A stretch of 64,000 nt of DNA from Maridesulfovibrio frigidus DSM 17176 (lineage in GTDB: Bacteria > Desulfobacterota > Desulfovibrionia > Desulfovibrionales > Desulfovibrionaceae): assembly GCF_000711735.1 (NCBI RefSeq), contig NZ_JONL01000001.1, forward strand, positions 806,001 through 870,000. Reading direction: 5' to 3'. The position numbers and the translations under genes are program-made. Positions 1-10,502 of this stretch are shown here, piece by piece. How positions within the stretch are numbered: the stretch's first letter is position 1; each line of letters begins with the position of its first letter. The notes below the pieces were generated by a model, which saw only the letters and a program-made list of their open reading frames with translations, was not told the origin of the DNA and made no database searches.

Positions 1-2037
1 GCCCCCGAGCATATATTCACTGAAAACAACAACCTTATTGCGACCAGTATTTTTGGCCGAATAAAGAGCCTTATCTGCAAGATCAATAACAGTATTAATA
101 TCTCTACTATTGTCTGGATAAAAAGAGATTCCAACAGAGACCGTCAGCGATTCTTTGCGGGAGGAGCCAAAGTGGATATCTATACTTTCGAAAGATTCAC
201 GCAACGCTTCTGCCCGTTTAATTACGACATCACGGCTAATACTTGTCATAACCACTAAAAATTCCTCTCCGCCCATACGGCAGAGAATATCCTCGTCGCG
301 AACCTGACTAAGCAAAATTTCAGCGACACGTTTTAAGACCTCGTCACCAGCCTCATGCCCGTAGGTATCATTAAATCTCTTAAAGAAATCTATATCGATC
401 ATAACGGCGGCCAGAGACTCACTACGGCGGGAGGCCCGGGAGACTTCTCTATTAATGCTTTCGAGCATATACCGCCTATTATGAAGCCCGGTAAGAGGAT
501 CTCGCACAGACTGTTCTCGCAGATTTTCACGCAACTGAATATTAGACAAAGCCAGAGAAAAATGCTCGGAAATAGTAACAACCAAACGCTGACGCTCTTT
601 CCCGGTACATATTTTTTTTGTCTCGTCCGAAAGACATGCCTTCTGGTCGCAAACGAGAAGCATCAGCCCGATCAACTGTTCCTGATTATGCATCGGAACA
701 CATATATAACAGGTACTTAACTCTTTAGAAAAATGATCACAATTAAGTCCCTGAGCATCACGGGAGACGTAATGGAATTTGTCCATGCGTAATCCCCAAC
801 ACTCATCAGGAGCAAAACTATCTTTAAAGATATCTTCTCTATCGCCCCAGCTAGCCTTCTTATTTAGTAGAGTTCCATCATCATCAAACAGATACAAGGC
901 CCCTACATCACGAGGAAATAAACGTTTTGCATAGTCTCGTATAATATGGAGAGCTTCAGCGGTGGAATTACACCTCTGCAAATAATCGCTAAACTCATTC
1001 AGAGTCAAAATTTCTTTATTAATTCGTTCCTGATCCTTGATCTGGCTGGCTATTTTTTGAGTTCTATTTTGCACAGTCCGTTCAAGATTAGTATTTACTT
1101 CTGCAAGCTCTCCTTCCACCACTTTACGCTTATGGACTTCACTCACAAGGCGGAGGTTATACCTGATTAGCCTGACACCCAGAAAAAGAACCATTAAAAT
1201 AAGTGCAGATGAAATGCACAGTACCCAGTAGATAGTCCGGGTTGTTTTTCCTAGACGGGTCAGCACTGTAGCCTGGATGAAGGATACCTGTTTATTGATC
1301 TCCAGCAGGGCCTTCTGAAGTTCCCCACTGACTCCCTCTCCAAACCTAAGCCCCACCTCTTTCATATGCTTAACTAAAATATAAAAATTTTCCTGATAGT
1401 GATTCAACTCAGCTAAAACTTCACCCTTAAGCTGAGGACTCAGCCCGCTTTCTTTCACAGCATCAACCAGTGCTACATATTTATTTTTGAAATCCTCGAC
1501 GGATGTAAGTTTCTTATTCTGGACAAATTCATTTTCACTTCGACGACAAGCCGCGACCATAGAAAGTAAGCGGTATTCCCCGGCATTTTCGAGTTTATTT
1601 TCCATAGAGAGAGCGATCCTAAGCAAGACGCCCTGTTCTCCAAATCCTTCTGCCAAACCAATAACCATCTGCTTTTCTTTGTAAGCTATAAACAGATCCC
1701 GATAATCCCGCACTTTGAGCTGAGTTAGCATGATTTCGGACTCGGAAAGAACATCACTCTCACCGGCCAATAGTTCTAAGTTGTGAACAAGATCATCGTA
1801 ACTATGTAAGAACCCAGCAACGTCCTCAATCTCTTTTGTATGTACAAAAGCATCTTGGTGAGCCTGACATCTAACGGCAGCATTACTTATCTGGGAGCTG
1901 TAAAACTGTGCTTTTGCATAAGAGGCATTTAGATAAACTGCTAAAAAAAGAGAAACCAGTAGCGCAGCCGCCATGACAGAGGCGAACACAACCAGAATGA
2001 CATTTCTATCAATATTTCTCATACGCAGTTTAATCAT
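1..2037 (-). CDS. Membrane diguanylate cyclase, GAF-GGDEF (3' end cut by window edge)
   Basis: Partial gene; the stop codon lies beyond the left edge. From the ATG at 2037 I read a transmembrane helix (about residues 8-28), a long helical, probably periplasmic sensor segment, and a second helix near residues 265-290. A coiled coil, a GAF-like domain (about 335-480) and a GGDEF domain follow. The active-site signature GGEEF is at about 589-593, with an RxxD inhibitory site (RDED) five residues upstream and the metal/substrate motif DIDFFKRFND. It should make c-di-GMP at the inner membrane in response to an unknown signal. The start is chosen for the typical N-terminal anchor; the Shine-Dalgarno site is weak. 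The family call is safe, the ligand unknown. Confidence 0.93.
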   Translation of the reverse strand, partial: MIKLRMRNIDRNVILVVFASVMAAALLVSLFLAVYLNASYAKAQFYSSQISNAAVRCQAHQDAFVHTKEIEDVAGFLHSYDDLVHNLELLAGESDVLSESEIMLTQLKVRDYRDLFIAYKEKQMVIGLAEGFGEQGVLLRIALSMENKLENAGEYRLLSMVAACRRSENEFVQNKKLTSVEDFKNKYVALVDAVKESGLSPQLKGEVLAELNHYQENFYILVKHMKEVGLRFGEGVSGELQKALLEINKQVSFIQATVLTRLGKTTRTIYWVLCISSALILMVLFLGVRLIRYNLRLVSEVHKRKVVEGELAEVNTNLERTVQNRTQKIASQIKDQERINKEILTLNEFSDYLQRCNSTAEALHIIRDYAKRLFPRDVGALYLFDDDGTLLNKKASWGDREDIFKDSFAPDECWGLRMDKFHYVSRDAQGLNCDHFSKELSTCYICVPMHNQEQLIGLMLLVCDQKACLSDETKKICTGKERQRLVVTISEHFSLALSNIQLRENLREQSVRDPLTGLHNRRYMLESINREVSRASRRSESLAAVMIDIDFFKRFNDTYGHEAGDEVLKRVAEILLSQVRDEDILCRMGGEEFLVVMTSISRDVVIKRAEALRESFESIDIHFGSSRKESLTVSVGISFYPDNSRDINTVIDLADKALYSAKNTGRNKVVVFSEYMLGG

Positions 2038-2097
2038 CGTCGTTTAATTCATTCCTGATATATTTTTAAAAATAGAATAGATAACGCAAAAAAACTG

Positions 2098-2385
2098 TTA
2101 ATCGTCATCGCGATTCCTAACATCATCTCTCCAAGTCAACAGCGGAGCACAGCAGCCCTGCCCTTCAAATAGAGAACGACGAGCATCGTCTCCCTCAACA
2201 GGATCTCCCATGATAAGACAGAGATAACGATTCATCTTCTCATCCCAGAAAAGATCGGGGCAACGAGCCATGTAACCATATTTCCGATGTGAAACTTCAC
2301 AGGGATCAGAGATACAACACCAACCGCAACCAACACATGGTTTAGTAGACACAAAAAACTCCATTCCGGAAATAATTATAGCCAT
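2098..2385 (-). CDS. Small CxxCxxCC putative metal-chelating protein
   Basis: A small protein (about 95 residues) with the motif CVGCGWCC near its N-terminus and further cysteines (DPC, ARC, a CC pair near the end). The CxxCxxCC arrangement is the hallmark of the UPF0153/YkgJ family, thought to bind zinc or an iron-sulfur centre; its function is unknown. A longer TTG-started form is possible. I take the ATG at 2385, but an ATG at 2364 (MEFFVSTK) is equally plausible because neither has a clear ribosome-binding site. It is followed by the diguanylate cyclase on the same strand. Confidence 0.7.
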   Translation of the reverse strand: MAIIISGMEFFVSTKPCVGCGWCCISDPCEVSHRKYGYMARCPDLFWDEKMNRYLCLIMGDPVEGDDARRSLFEGQGCCAPLLTWRDDVRNRDDD

Positions 2386-2569
2386 AATGTTCAATCAAAA
2401 CTTTTTTGACCAAACAGCTGAAAAATAGGGCGGACACTTTAAGAGAAGCGAGTGACTATACATAGTAATTTCACAAATTGTAAACTACATAGGTAATACA
2501 CTAATAATCTATCTATATTAAGCAAGATAGTTTGCTGTAATCAAAGAATATTACATAAAAACAAGAAAA

Positions 2570-3034
2570 TTATTCTCTTCCAATCCTGCAAATAATATTA
2601 AATTCATCTTCCGCAACAGGCATAACTGAGAGTCTGGATCCTTTTCGAAGTAATTCCATACCCTCAAGCCCGCTAACTGTCCTCAAAAATTTAAGGGGTA
2701 CAGGATTTGAAAATTTTTCTACAAGCTTAATATCTACCATAAACCAACGAGGATTCTCTTCCGAAGATTTAGGATCAAAATGAGGGTCATCAGGGTCCCA
2801 TGCTGTAAAATCAGGATAACTCTCTTTAACAACTTCAGCGGTTCCAACAACAGAAGGATTCTTTATGCTGTGGTAAAAAAGAACACGGTCACCAATCTCC
2901 ATCTGATCCCGCATAAAGTTGCGGGCTTGATAATTGCGTACGCCATCCCAAGGAGTGGTCTGATTTTCAGATTCCGCTAAATCATCAATTGAAAAGCAAC
3001 CCGGCTCGGATTTCATCAACCAATATTTCGTCAA
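2570..3034 (-). CDS. EVE domain-containing protein (THYN1-like)
   Basis: 154 residues beginning MTKYWLMKSEP, the typical opening of EVE-domain proteins, followed by the family's WDGVRNYQARNFMRD stretch and a FYHS segment. EVE domains are PUA-like folds; eukaryotic relatives read modified cytosine, and bacterial EVE proteins are suspected to bind modified nucleic acid. The start is TTG, supported by a strong AGGAGG five bases upstream. It is a stand-alone gene with no restriction enzyme beside it, so a housekeeping role is as likely as defence. Confidence 0.9.
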   Translation of the reverse strand: MTKYWLMKSEPGCFSIDDLAESENQTTPWDGVRNYQARNFMRDQMEIGDRVLFYHSIKNPSVVGTAEVVKESYPDFTAWDPDDPHFDPKSSEENPRWFMVDIKLVEKFSNPVPLKFLRTVSGLEGMELLRKGSRLSVMPVAEDEFNIICRIGRE

Positions 3035-3288
3035 TCCCGCCTCCTATCTTCTGCAAATGTATTATTTCAAAAATTTCATAATAAAATTATCTAATAATTT
3101 TTCTAATTACGATCATGCCTGAGCCAGCATATCAGCCCTTACTCAGCGCATAACAGCATAAAGATACAACATAAAGGATTAACCAATGGAACGATCAAAG
3201 ATATGGTAGCAAAAAAACATCTACTGGTGTATCGATTAAACATAGCATCAAGAGAATACTGCACAAATTGCGTGCTGACGGGGATTAA

Positions 3289-6200
3289 ATGAAGAGCGAC
3301 GAAAAAGAAAACATACATATTGCACAGCTTAAAGCAGATCTAGCTCAAAGCGAAAACCAGTTTCGCGAGCTTTTTGGTGGGATTGAAGATTCCATTATCA
3401 TGTTTGAAGTACTCCCGAATGGCGAGAGAGGTCCGATTAGCCATGTGAATGATGCCGCATGTGAATCTCTAGGATACACCAAAGATGAACTTTTACAAAA
3501 GCCAGCCCAAAGCCTCCTCGCTAAAACTCACAACTCAGATAGTTTAAGAATTGAAAAAGTATTCAAAGGTGAAAATAAAGCACGATTTGAAACAAATCTT
3601 ATAACAAAAAGCGGCACCCTCCTTCCGGTTGAAATTAGCGCGCGAAAGTTTGATTTTAAGGGCAAAGCGATGATCCTTTCTATTGCTCGTGACATATCTG
3701 CACGCAAATCAGCTGAGAAAATACAAAAAACTTACCTGAAACAACTTGAACGAAGCGTTGCGGAAAGAACTCACGAACTAGAGATTATTAATCAACAGCT
3801 CAAGATTGAAATCGAAGAACGAAATAAAGCTGAAATCAGCGCAAGGAAGACTGAAAAAAACATCCAAGCCCTACTCGATGCAAGTAATCAATCAATTGTA
3901 CTATTGGAATTAGATGGTACAATTATTCATCTCAATAAGACGGTAATTGAAACCCTCGGTAAAGGGCAATCCGATCTGATCGGAAAAAACATCACTGATT
4001 ATATGACTGAAGATGTGACGGAACACAGGCGTAATCAACTAACAAAAGTACTACAAACTAAAAAGCCCCTATCTTTTAGAGATGAAAGAGATGGAATGAG
4101 CTTTCTTCATAATGTTTATCCCGTCATAGAGGACGGAGAAGTTACGCGCGTCGCAATATATGCTGAAAACATTTCTGACATTCTCCGCAAAGACAAAGAA
4201 CTCGAGCATACCCGCCATATTCAGGATGTATTGTACAGTATTACCAGCCACGCTCAATCTTCAGACAGCATTGATGATCTTCTAAAGTCTATTCACGGCA
4301 TTATGATCAAAGAACTTCGAGCAGAGAACTTCCTTGTCGCTCTAATTAACGAAGAACAGAATTCTTTAGAATATAAATACTGCGCAGACAAAACGACAAA
4401 ATCATGTCCAGCAATCAATAATATTTCATCAATTATAAATAAGAGTCTTAGCCTTTTACCTATCAACCGCAACAAAACCGTTCATCTTTCTAAAGAGATA
4501 TTGATTGACCTAAAGCAAACAGGAGCACTAGAGGTTCACGGGATAATACCTGAGGTTTGGCTTGGCGTTCCCCTTCGTGTCAGGGGCAACCCCATAGGCG
4601 TCTTAATTATCCAAGACTATGACAATCCAACCCAATATACTCCGGAAGACCTGCAGCTTTTTTCTGCCTGCGCAGACCAGATTGCACTTGCTATTGAACG
4701 TAGGCGGTTTGATGAGCTGTCCAGATCAACACGAGACATATTTCAAACAATCCCCTCCGGTCTGATTATATATCAATACAAGGCACCGAATTCGCTAACA
4801 CTAGTCGATGCCAACCCAGCAGCGGAAAATATTACCGGACGCAAGCTGAAGAAGTGGAAAGGGCGTGAATTTGAAGAAGTATGGCCAGGTTCTTGTGAGC
4901 AGGGAATTCTAGACAACTTCCTATCCCCTCTGCACACAGGGCAGGACTTCGTATCTGAAGATCTTTCATTTAAAAGCGAAAATGATAACACTATAAATTC
5001 ATACAGAGTTCGCACTTTTTTCCTTCCGGGAGATAAACTGGGCGTTGCGTTTGAGGACATTAGCAAACATAAGTCTGCTGCACTTTCCATACGCGAAAGT
5101 GAGGAGCACTACCGTGCTTTCTTTGAAGACAATCATTCTGTCATGTATATTCTGGACACTTCAGACGGGAGAATACTAGACACTAATAAGGCTGCTGAAG
5201 CTTATTACGGGTATTCAAAAGAAGAATTACTTCAAATGAAAATTTCCGACCTCAACACATTATCAGAAGAAGAAGTCGTTAAAATAATAGAAAAAATTAC
5301 ACTAAAAAGACTCACAAACATAATGGGTAGACACAGGAAAGCAAATGGAGAATTGCGAAATGTAGAGATTTTTTCAGGACCATTTGAGGTAAACGGAAAA
5401 GTAAGACTCATTTCAATCGTTCACGATATTACTGAACGCTTAAAAAGCCAAACGGAGCTTTCAGAGGCAAAAGAAGCAGCTGAGCTGGCCAACCAAACAA
5501 AAGACGAATTTCTGGCAAACATCAGTCATGAAATAAGAACGCCTCTTAACGGCGTCATGGGAATGCTCCAGCTTCTAAAAGCAACCAAACTTGAGGACGA
5601 ACAACTTTCACACATTGACACAGCGCTTCAATCCTCACGCAATTTGCTGAGGGTTTTGAATGACGTTCTGGACTTCACTAAAATTGAAGCTGGAATGCTT
5701 GATATTTACAATGAACCGTTTAATTTAGAAGAACTTATTGAGCAATGCCTCAACTTTTTTAAAGTTCAAGCAAACAACAAAGGAGTAATTTTAAGTTCAT
5801 ATCTCAGCCCTGAAACTAAAAACTGCTACACAGGCGACGAAGGAAGAATCCGTCAGATACTCTTCAACCTACTTGGAAATGCAATAAAATTTACAGATTC
5901 AGGATCGATAAGAATTGAAGTATATTCACTTCCGACCTCAACACCAGGTAAACACCGGATCTTATTTTCTATTGAAGACGAGGGAGTTGGAATACCAGAC
6001 AGTAAAATCGACTACATATTTGAGTCATTTACACAAGTAGACGGATCCCTTTCCAGAAAATACCAAGGTACGGGATTGGGTCTTTCCATCGTAAAAAGAC
6101 TAGTTTTACTTATGGGAGGAAAAATTACTCTTGAAAGCGAATACGGGGCAGGGACAACCGTTACATTCTGTATACTTGTCGGGGAAATAGTCGCCAGGAC

Positions 6201-6615
6201 TTCTGTAGAAAAAGCAGAAATACCTATACTCCCCCCATCACGCAGACTGAATGTCCTTTTAGTTGAAGACGAGAAAGTGAATAGCCTCATGGCTCAAAAA
6301 TTTATGGAAAAAAATGGACACCGCGTCATTTGCGCCGAAAATGGAGAGATATGTTTAGAAAAACTTCGTGACAATAAATTTGATGCAATTTTAATGGATG
6401 TTCAAATGCCCATAATGAATGGATTTGAAACCTCTAAAATAATCCGTAATTCGGAGGAGTTCACTGACATCAAGCACATTCCAATCATTGCGCTGACAGC
6501 GCACGCAACCAACAAAGATAAAGAGAAAGCGATTAGTGCAGGAATGGATGAATACATAAGTAAGCCATTTGAATGGGACCTGCTGGAAAAAACTCTTCAG
6601 AAAGTAACCTCGTAA
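3289..6615 (+). CDS. Hybrid sensor histidine kinase, multi-PAS/GAF with receiver
   Basis: 1108 residues without an evident transmembrane helix, so probably cytosolic. Order: PAS (about 20-145), coiled coil (145-195), PAS (195-310), GAF (320-490), PAS (495-610), PAS (615-735), HisKA with H-box histidine at 747 in NISHEIRTP, HATPase_c (N box NLLGNAIKF, G boxes DEGVGIP and GTGLGLS), and a C-terminal receiver with the phosphoacceptor Asp near 1037 in LMDVQMP. No HPt domain is present, so phosphoryl relay would need a separate HPt protein. The gene is flanked by non-regulatory genes and no cognate regulator adjoins it. Start: ATG preceded by GGGGA. Confidence 0.95.
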   Translation: MKSDEKENIHIAQLKADLAQSENQFRELFGGIEDSIIMFEVLPNGERGPISHVNDAACESLGYTKDELLQKPAQSLLAKTHNSDSLRIEKVFKGENKARFETNLITKSGTLLPVEISARKFDFKGKAMILSIARDISARKSAEKIQKTYLKQLERSVAERTHELEIINQQLKIEIEERNKAEISARKTEKNIQALLDASNQSIVLLELDGTIIHLNKTVIETLGKGQSDLIGKNITDYMTEDVTEHRRNQLTKVLQTKKPLSFRDERDGMSFLHNVYPVIEDGEVTRVAIYAENISDILRKDKELEHTRHIQDVLYSITSHAQSSDSIDDLLKSIHGIMIKELRAENFLVALINEEQNSLEYKYCADKTTKSCPAINNISSIINKSLSLLPINRNKTVHLSKEILIDLKQTGALEVHGIIPEVWLGVPLRVRGNPIGVLIIQDYDNPTQYTPEDLQLFSACADQIALAIERRRFDELSRSTRDIFQTIPSGLIIYQYKAPNSLTLVDANPAAENITGRKLKKWKGREFEEVWPGSCEQGILDNFLSPLHTGQDFVSEDLSFKSENDNTINSYRVRTFFLPGDKLGVAFEDISKHKSAALSIRESEEHYRAFFEDNHSVMYILDTSDGRILDTNKAAEAYYGYSKEELLQMKISDLNTLSEEEVVKIIEKITLKRLTNIMGRHRKANGELRNVEIFSGPFEVNGKVRLISIVHDITERLKSQTELSEAKEAAELANQTKDEFLANISHEIRTPLNGVMGMLQLLKATKLEDEQLSHIDTALQSSRNLLRVLNDVLDFTKIEAGMLDIYNEPFNLEELIEQCLNFFKVQANNKGVILSSYLSPETKNCYTGDEGRIRQILFNLLGNAIKFTDSGSIRIEVYSLPTSTPGKHRILFSIEDEGVGIPDSKIDYIFESFTQVDGSLSRKYQGTGLGLSIVKRLVLLMGGKITLESEYGAGTTVTFCILVGEIVARTSVEKAEIPILPPSRRLNVLLVEDEKVNSLMAQKFMEKNGHRVICAENGEICLEKLRDNKFDAILMDVQMPIMNGFETSKIIRNSEEFTDIKHIPIIALTAHATNKDKEKAISAGMDEYISKPFEWDLLEKTLQKVTS

Positions 6616-6762
6616 AAACGATCCATTTTGAATTTAGAATAGTTACCGTTCTTGACTTATAGCGCCCGTTAGATAAGTAATTGCCTTGCAGATACGATTT
6701 ACAATTGCTTGTTTTTCACTTTCGCTTTCATTACGTCAACTCCTTATAAATGAGTTCCATTA

Positions 6763-7755
6763 ATGCATGTACTTGTCACCGGCGCGACCGGACTTATAGG
6801 CTCAAACCTTGTCCCACTTCTTTTGGAGCAGGGTTATAAAGTAAAGGTTCTAGTCCGAGATCCTGTTAAAGCTCAGAAAATTCTACACAACGAGGTAGAA
6901 ATCTGCGCCGGACATCTTAATGATGAAAAAGCGATTGAAAAAGCAATGCAAGGCTGCCGATACCTTTTTCATCTTGCAGCCGACTACAGGCTATGGGTTC
7001 CTGACCCGCAGTCCATGTACACGACCAATGTGGATGGAACCAGACTGTTGATGGAAAAAGCCCTTGAAGCGGGGATTGAGCGCATTGTATACACTTCCAG
7101 CGTCTGCACTCTGGGCTACAATGCCGATGGAAATCCTGCGAATGAAGAACTGGCTTCCTGCCTTGATGACATGATCAGCCCGTACAAAAAATCCAAATTT
7201 CTAGCTGAAAAAGCTGTTTCCAGAATGGTAAAAGAGAAAGGTCTTCCGGCCGTAATAGTTAATCCTTCTACACCAGTCGGCCCCGGAGATTCACGCCCCA
7301 CACCGACTGGAGCCATGATTCTAAATACTGCCCGCGACGGCGGCAGATTTTATGCCGAAACAGGCCTTAATATCGCCCATGTCGGGGATATAGCACACGG
7401 TCACGTTCTTGCTCTTCAAAAAGGTATCGTTGGACAGAGATACATCCTTGGAGGCGACAACATGCACCTGAAAGAACTTTTCGCCATAACCGCACATGCA
7501 GCCGGAAAACCAGGCCCCATGTGCAAAGTTCCACCGGCAGTTCTCTACCCAATTGCAATTATCAGTGAGCTTCTTACTAGACTAGGTCTGGTAAAAGAGC
7601 CTACCGCAACTTTAGACAGCATCCGTATGGCAAGTAAAATTATGTTCTACAGCTCTCAGAAAGCTGAAACCGAACTAGGCTATACTCATCGTCCCGCAAT
7701 ACTTGCTGTTGAAGATTCCATCCAATGGTTCAAAAAGAATGGAATGCTGGATTAA
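6763..7755 (+). CDS. HpnA-like NAD(P)-dependent sugar epimerase (extended SDR)
   Basis: 330 residues. The Rossmann motif GATGLIG is at residues 7-13, and the catalytic YKKSK (YxxxK) follows a TSS triad segment. The phrases AADYRLWVPDP, NPSTPVGPGD and GQRYILGG closely match what I recall of hopanoid-associated sugar epimerase HpnA and related dihydroflavonol-4-reductase-like enzymes. HpnA acts in hopanoid side-chain biosynthesis, but no other hopanoid gene is visible here, so the substrate remains open. It converges with the glycosyltransferase gene, whose stop is six bases away. The Shine-Dalgarno site is weak. Confidence 0.85.
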   Translation: MHVLVTGATGLIGSNLVPLLLEQGYKVKVLVRDPVKAQKILHNEVEICAGHLNDEKAIEKAMQGCRYLFHLAADYRLWVPDPQSMYTTNVDGTRLLMEKALEAGIERIVYTSSVCTLGYNADGNPANEELASCLDDMISPYKKSKFLAEKAVSRMVKEKGLPAVIVNPSTPVGPGDSRPTPTGAMILNTARDGGRFYAETGLNIAHVGDIAHGHVLALQKGIVGQRYILGGDNMHLKELFAITAHAAGKPGPMCKVPPAVLYPIAIISELLTRLGLVKEPTATLDSIRMASKIMFYSSQKAETELGYTHRPAILAVEDSIQWFKKNGMLD

Positions 7756-7761
7756 TCGAGC

Positions 7762-9381
7762 CTACTTTAAGAAAAGACTCATATTTCTTTTCTTCTGCCA
7801 ACTTTTAAGCTGATCAAAATGCTCTAAGAATCGGTAATAAAATTTGACGTCATTCCCCAGTGAATTCCCGTACACCCTTTTGTGAACCCCCTGAAAACCT
7901 GTCGATCTGTGATGAACACATTCCAATTGGCCAAGATACCTTACAGTGTAACCAGCCAGACGCAAGTCTAGATGGAAAGCCAGATCATCTAACTGGCTTG
8001 GTGAAAAACAGATATCAAAAGTAGGAACCTTTTCGAAACACTCACGCCTCATGAGATGACAACACCCCATTACAGTATCAACATCTCTGCGCACATCATA
8101 AAATCCGGGATCTTTACTCCAAAAAGGAATGCCGAGACTGAGACGGAATGCCCCCCCCTTCACAATAGATACATCCCTGAAAAGATATTGCAGCGATGCA
8201 TCAGGATTCACAACCTTACAGCCTACCGCACCAATATTTGAGTCTTCTTCAATTGCAGTAACCAAAGCTTCCAACCAATTTGCAGGCAACGTCACATCGT
8301 CATCAAGAAAAGCCACATACTCACTCTTACGTGAAGTCATAACGTGATTCACAAGATAGTTACGTGCAGCAGGTGCCCCCATATTTATTGGCATATCTAT
8401 CAATTCTATTGCAATTTGGGGATATGATTTTTGCGCACTTTTAACGACACCAAGACTTCCATCAGAGCAACCGTTAAGTAACACAATTATTTCACATTCG
8501 CCGATCGAAGATTCGCAGACACTCTTCAAAGTCATATCCAGTAAATCTGCTTTATTGTAAGAGTAGACACAAATAGAAACATCCGTACCAGCAAGCGCAT
8601 CTTCACGGACAACGAACGGTTTCTCAAGCTCTCTTTTAGCCAGAGAAATAGGCATTTGAATTGGGTCCAGTTCCAGAGATTTGCCGTAAAATTCAATCGC
8701 CCTTTTGCTGTCGCCTAGTTTTTGAGAACTGCTCGCCATAAAATTATAAACGACTTCCGACCCTGCAGCGCCCAAATCGTCAGCCTTTTCCCAGCATTGC
8801 AACGCCTTTTCAGCATGCCCATTTTTAGCGTACAAAACAGCTAAACGGCAGGCAAAATCCTTTTCAAAAATTTCATGAATACTCATCGTGTCAACCCACT
8901 GATCAATATCAATACCAGCTTGAATATCTAATTCAGCAAGCATGTCTGCAACGATGACACTGCTTTTATCTTTTTCAAATTCTAAAAAAACTTCAGCATG
9001 AGCTTGAGCATATTTACCGCGTTTAACAAAATGCTCAACTTTTGCTTGCAATGAAGTATTTAGTTTTTCTTTTGTAAGCAAAAGCGACTTCGCCTTTACT
9101 TCTGGAGATGGATATAACTGATTAAATATATTCAGAATAGAAGGATTAAATGGAGCAAGTTTAACCAGCTTATTGATTAAATGAATGAAACATTTTGTTC
9201 CGTTAGCATTTGAATTAAGACCTTCGTCCGCGGCAAAGCGATTAAAATATGCTGCCCCAAGATCTTCATCCAAAACAAAATTTCGAATATGAGTAACATA
9301 GTGAAGACAAACTTCATCGAGATCCAAAAAATTTAGTTCGCTGGTAATTCCAGCTGGCAAATACTCAAAATCAGCAGTCAT
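7762..9381 (-). CDS. TPR-repeat glycosyltransferase family 2 protein
   Basis: 539 residues in two parts. Residues about 90-255 are helical and repeat-like (AEKALQCWEKADDLG; SKRAIEFYGKSLELDP), typical of TPRs. Residues about 265-520 are a GT-A fold: DVSICVYSYNKADLL opens the nucleotide-binding region, LNGCSDGS follows, and the metal-binding DDD lies in AFLDDDVTLPANW. It probably transfers a sugar to surface polysaccharide or protein; donor and acceptor cannot be told. Start ATG with AGGAGA nearby. No membrane segment was seen. Confidence 0.9.
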   Translation of the reverse strand: MTADFEYLPAGITSELNFLDLDEVCLHYVTHIRNFVLDEDLGAAYFNRFAADEGLNSNANGTKCFIHLINKLVKLAPFNPSILNIFNQLYPSPEVKAKSLLLTKEKLNTSLQAKVEHFVKRGKYAQAHAEVFLEFEKDKSSVIVADMLAELDIQAGIDIDQWVDTMSIHEIFEKDFACRLAVLYAKNGHAEKALQCWEKADDLGAAGSEVVYNFMASSSQKLGDSKRAIEFYGKSLELDPIQMPISLAKRELEKPFVVREDALAGTDVSICVYSYNKADLLDMTLKSVCESSIGECEIIVLLNGCSDGSLGVVKSAQKSYPQIAIELIDMPINMGAPAARNYLVNHVMTSRKSEYVAFLDDDVTLPANWLEALVTAIEEDSNIGAVGCKVVNPDASLQYLFRDVSIVKGGAFRLSLGIPFWSKDPGFYDVRRDVDTVMGCCHLMRRECFEKVPTFDICFSPSQLDDLAFHLDLRLAGYTVRYLGQLECVHHRSTGFQGVHKRVYGNSLGNDVKFYYRFLEHFDQLKSWQKKRNMSLFLK

Positions 9382-9504
9382 GACTTCTCCTGTGTAATCT
9401 ACATATATCCAGTATTAAGCAAATATTCATTATTAATCAGGGCTTATTTTGGCGAACTCAAATTATTGACCGATTAGAACCTATTAGCAAATGGTGAGCC
9501 AGTT

Positions 9505-10461
9505 TTAATCCTTGGAGTTCATATGCAGCTCAACGAAATCATCATAATGCTCTAAAAATAAACGTAAAACATCGGGATCAAAATGTGCCGGCATAACCCG
9601 TCCATCCCCGTTTTTGATAATCTCGTAAGTTTTCTCATAGCTAAAAGCCTTCTTATATGGCCTTTCTGAAACCAGTGCGTCAAAGACATCTGCTATTGCA
9701 ACAATTCTAGCTTCCAGAAAAATCTCTGACCCTTTCTTTCCTTTCGGATAGCCACTGCCATCCCACTTTTCATGGTGCTCAAGGGCAATATGGTGGGCCA
9801 TTTCCAGACCGCCTAGTCCCTCAATCATATCGCCACCATATGTCGTATGTTTCATGATTTTGCTAAACTCTGTATCTGTTAATTTCCTAGGAAGTCTAAC
9901 AATATCAGCAACATTTATCTTACCAATATCATGCAACTGCGCAAATTTTGAAATCTCTTCTACAAATCTTTCATCACAATCCAGAAGCTCAGATAAAAGT
10001 TTAGAATAATTATTAATTCTCATTATATGCATTCCCGTATCTTCATCCGCGGCCTTGGCTGCTCTCTTTAACGCCTCAGAAGTGCCATAAAGCAACTTTT
10101 TCAGAGTAGCACTTTCGGTGATGTCAGTTATACCAGCTTGGATAATGTGAGCTACATCAATATTTGCTGGGTCCCCGCAATCAACGATACGCGAATGATA
10201 TTTGACTATTTTACCAGAAAGACAGCCTTCTACTAGTAACTTTCGTTCAGCAACCAAACGATCTATTAAGCGTTGAGCTTCTTTCGGGTCACCGCAAATT
10301 TCCGTTATTATCTCTAAAAAAGTAACCCCTCTCAAATCTCCGTAAAGCTCTATACTCGCTGAATTTGCATATGTAACAGGAGTTGAGCCAACACATACAT
10401 CCTCTTGAAAATCAGCCGCAAGGGTTCCGAAAAGTGCGTAATCTGAATCGAATTTAGCCAT
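9505..10461 (-). CDS. HD-GYP domain phosphodiesterase with PAS-like N-terminus
   Basis: 318 residues. The N-terminal 120 or so look PAS/MEKHA-like (TPVTYANSASIELYG). The C-terminal HD-GYP domain has HDIGK, the paired HH of ALEHHEKWDGSGYPKG (the GYP motif) and DVFDALVSERPYK, the residues expected of an active c-di-GMP phosphodiesterase. It lies 41 bases downstream of the CheY-like gene on the same strand, probably one transcript, so the receiver protein may report to it. The start has AGGGAA upstream. Confidence 0.93.
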   Translation of the reverse strand: MAKFDSDYALFGTLAADFQEDVCVGSTPVTYANSASIELYGDLRGVTFLEIITEICGDPKEAQRLIDRLVAERKLLVEGCLSGKIVKYHSRIVDCGDPANIDVAHIIQAGITDITESATLKKLLYGTSEALKRAAKAADEDTGMHIMRINNYSKLLSELLDCDERFVEEISKFAQLHDIGKINVADIVRLPRKLTDTEFSKIMKHTTYGGDMIEGLGGLEMAHHIALEHHEKWDGSGYPKGKKGSEIFLEARIVAIADVFDALVSERPYKKAFSYEKTYEIIKNGDGRVMPAHFDPDVLRLFLEHYDDFVELHMNSKD

Positions 10462-10502
10462 CTATAAATTCCCTATAAAAGTAACCGAAAATACTACAAA
10501 TA

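Noticed and set aside
355-720. 121-codon plus-strand frame
   Set aside because: Lies wholly within the GAF-GGDEF gene on the other strand and has no domain logic.
2570-3034. EVE-domain gene as part of a defence island
   Set aside because: No restriction, methylase or other defence gene is beside it; treated as stand-alone.
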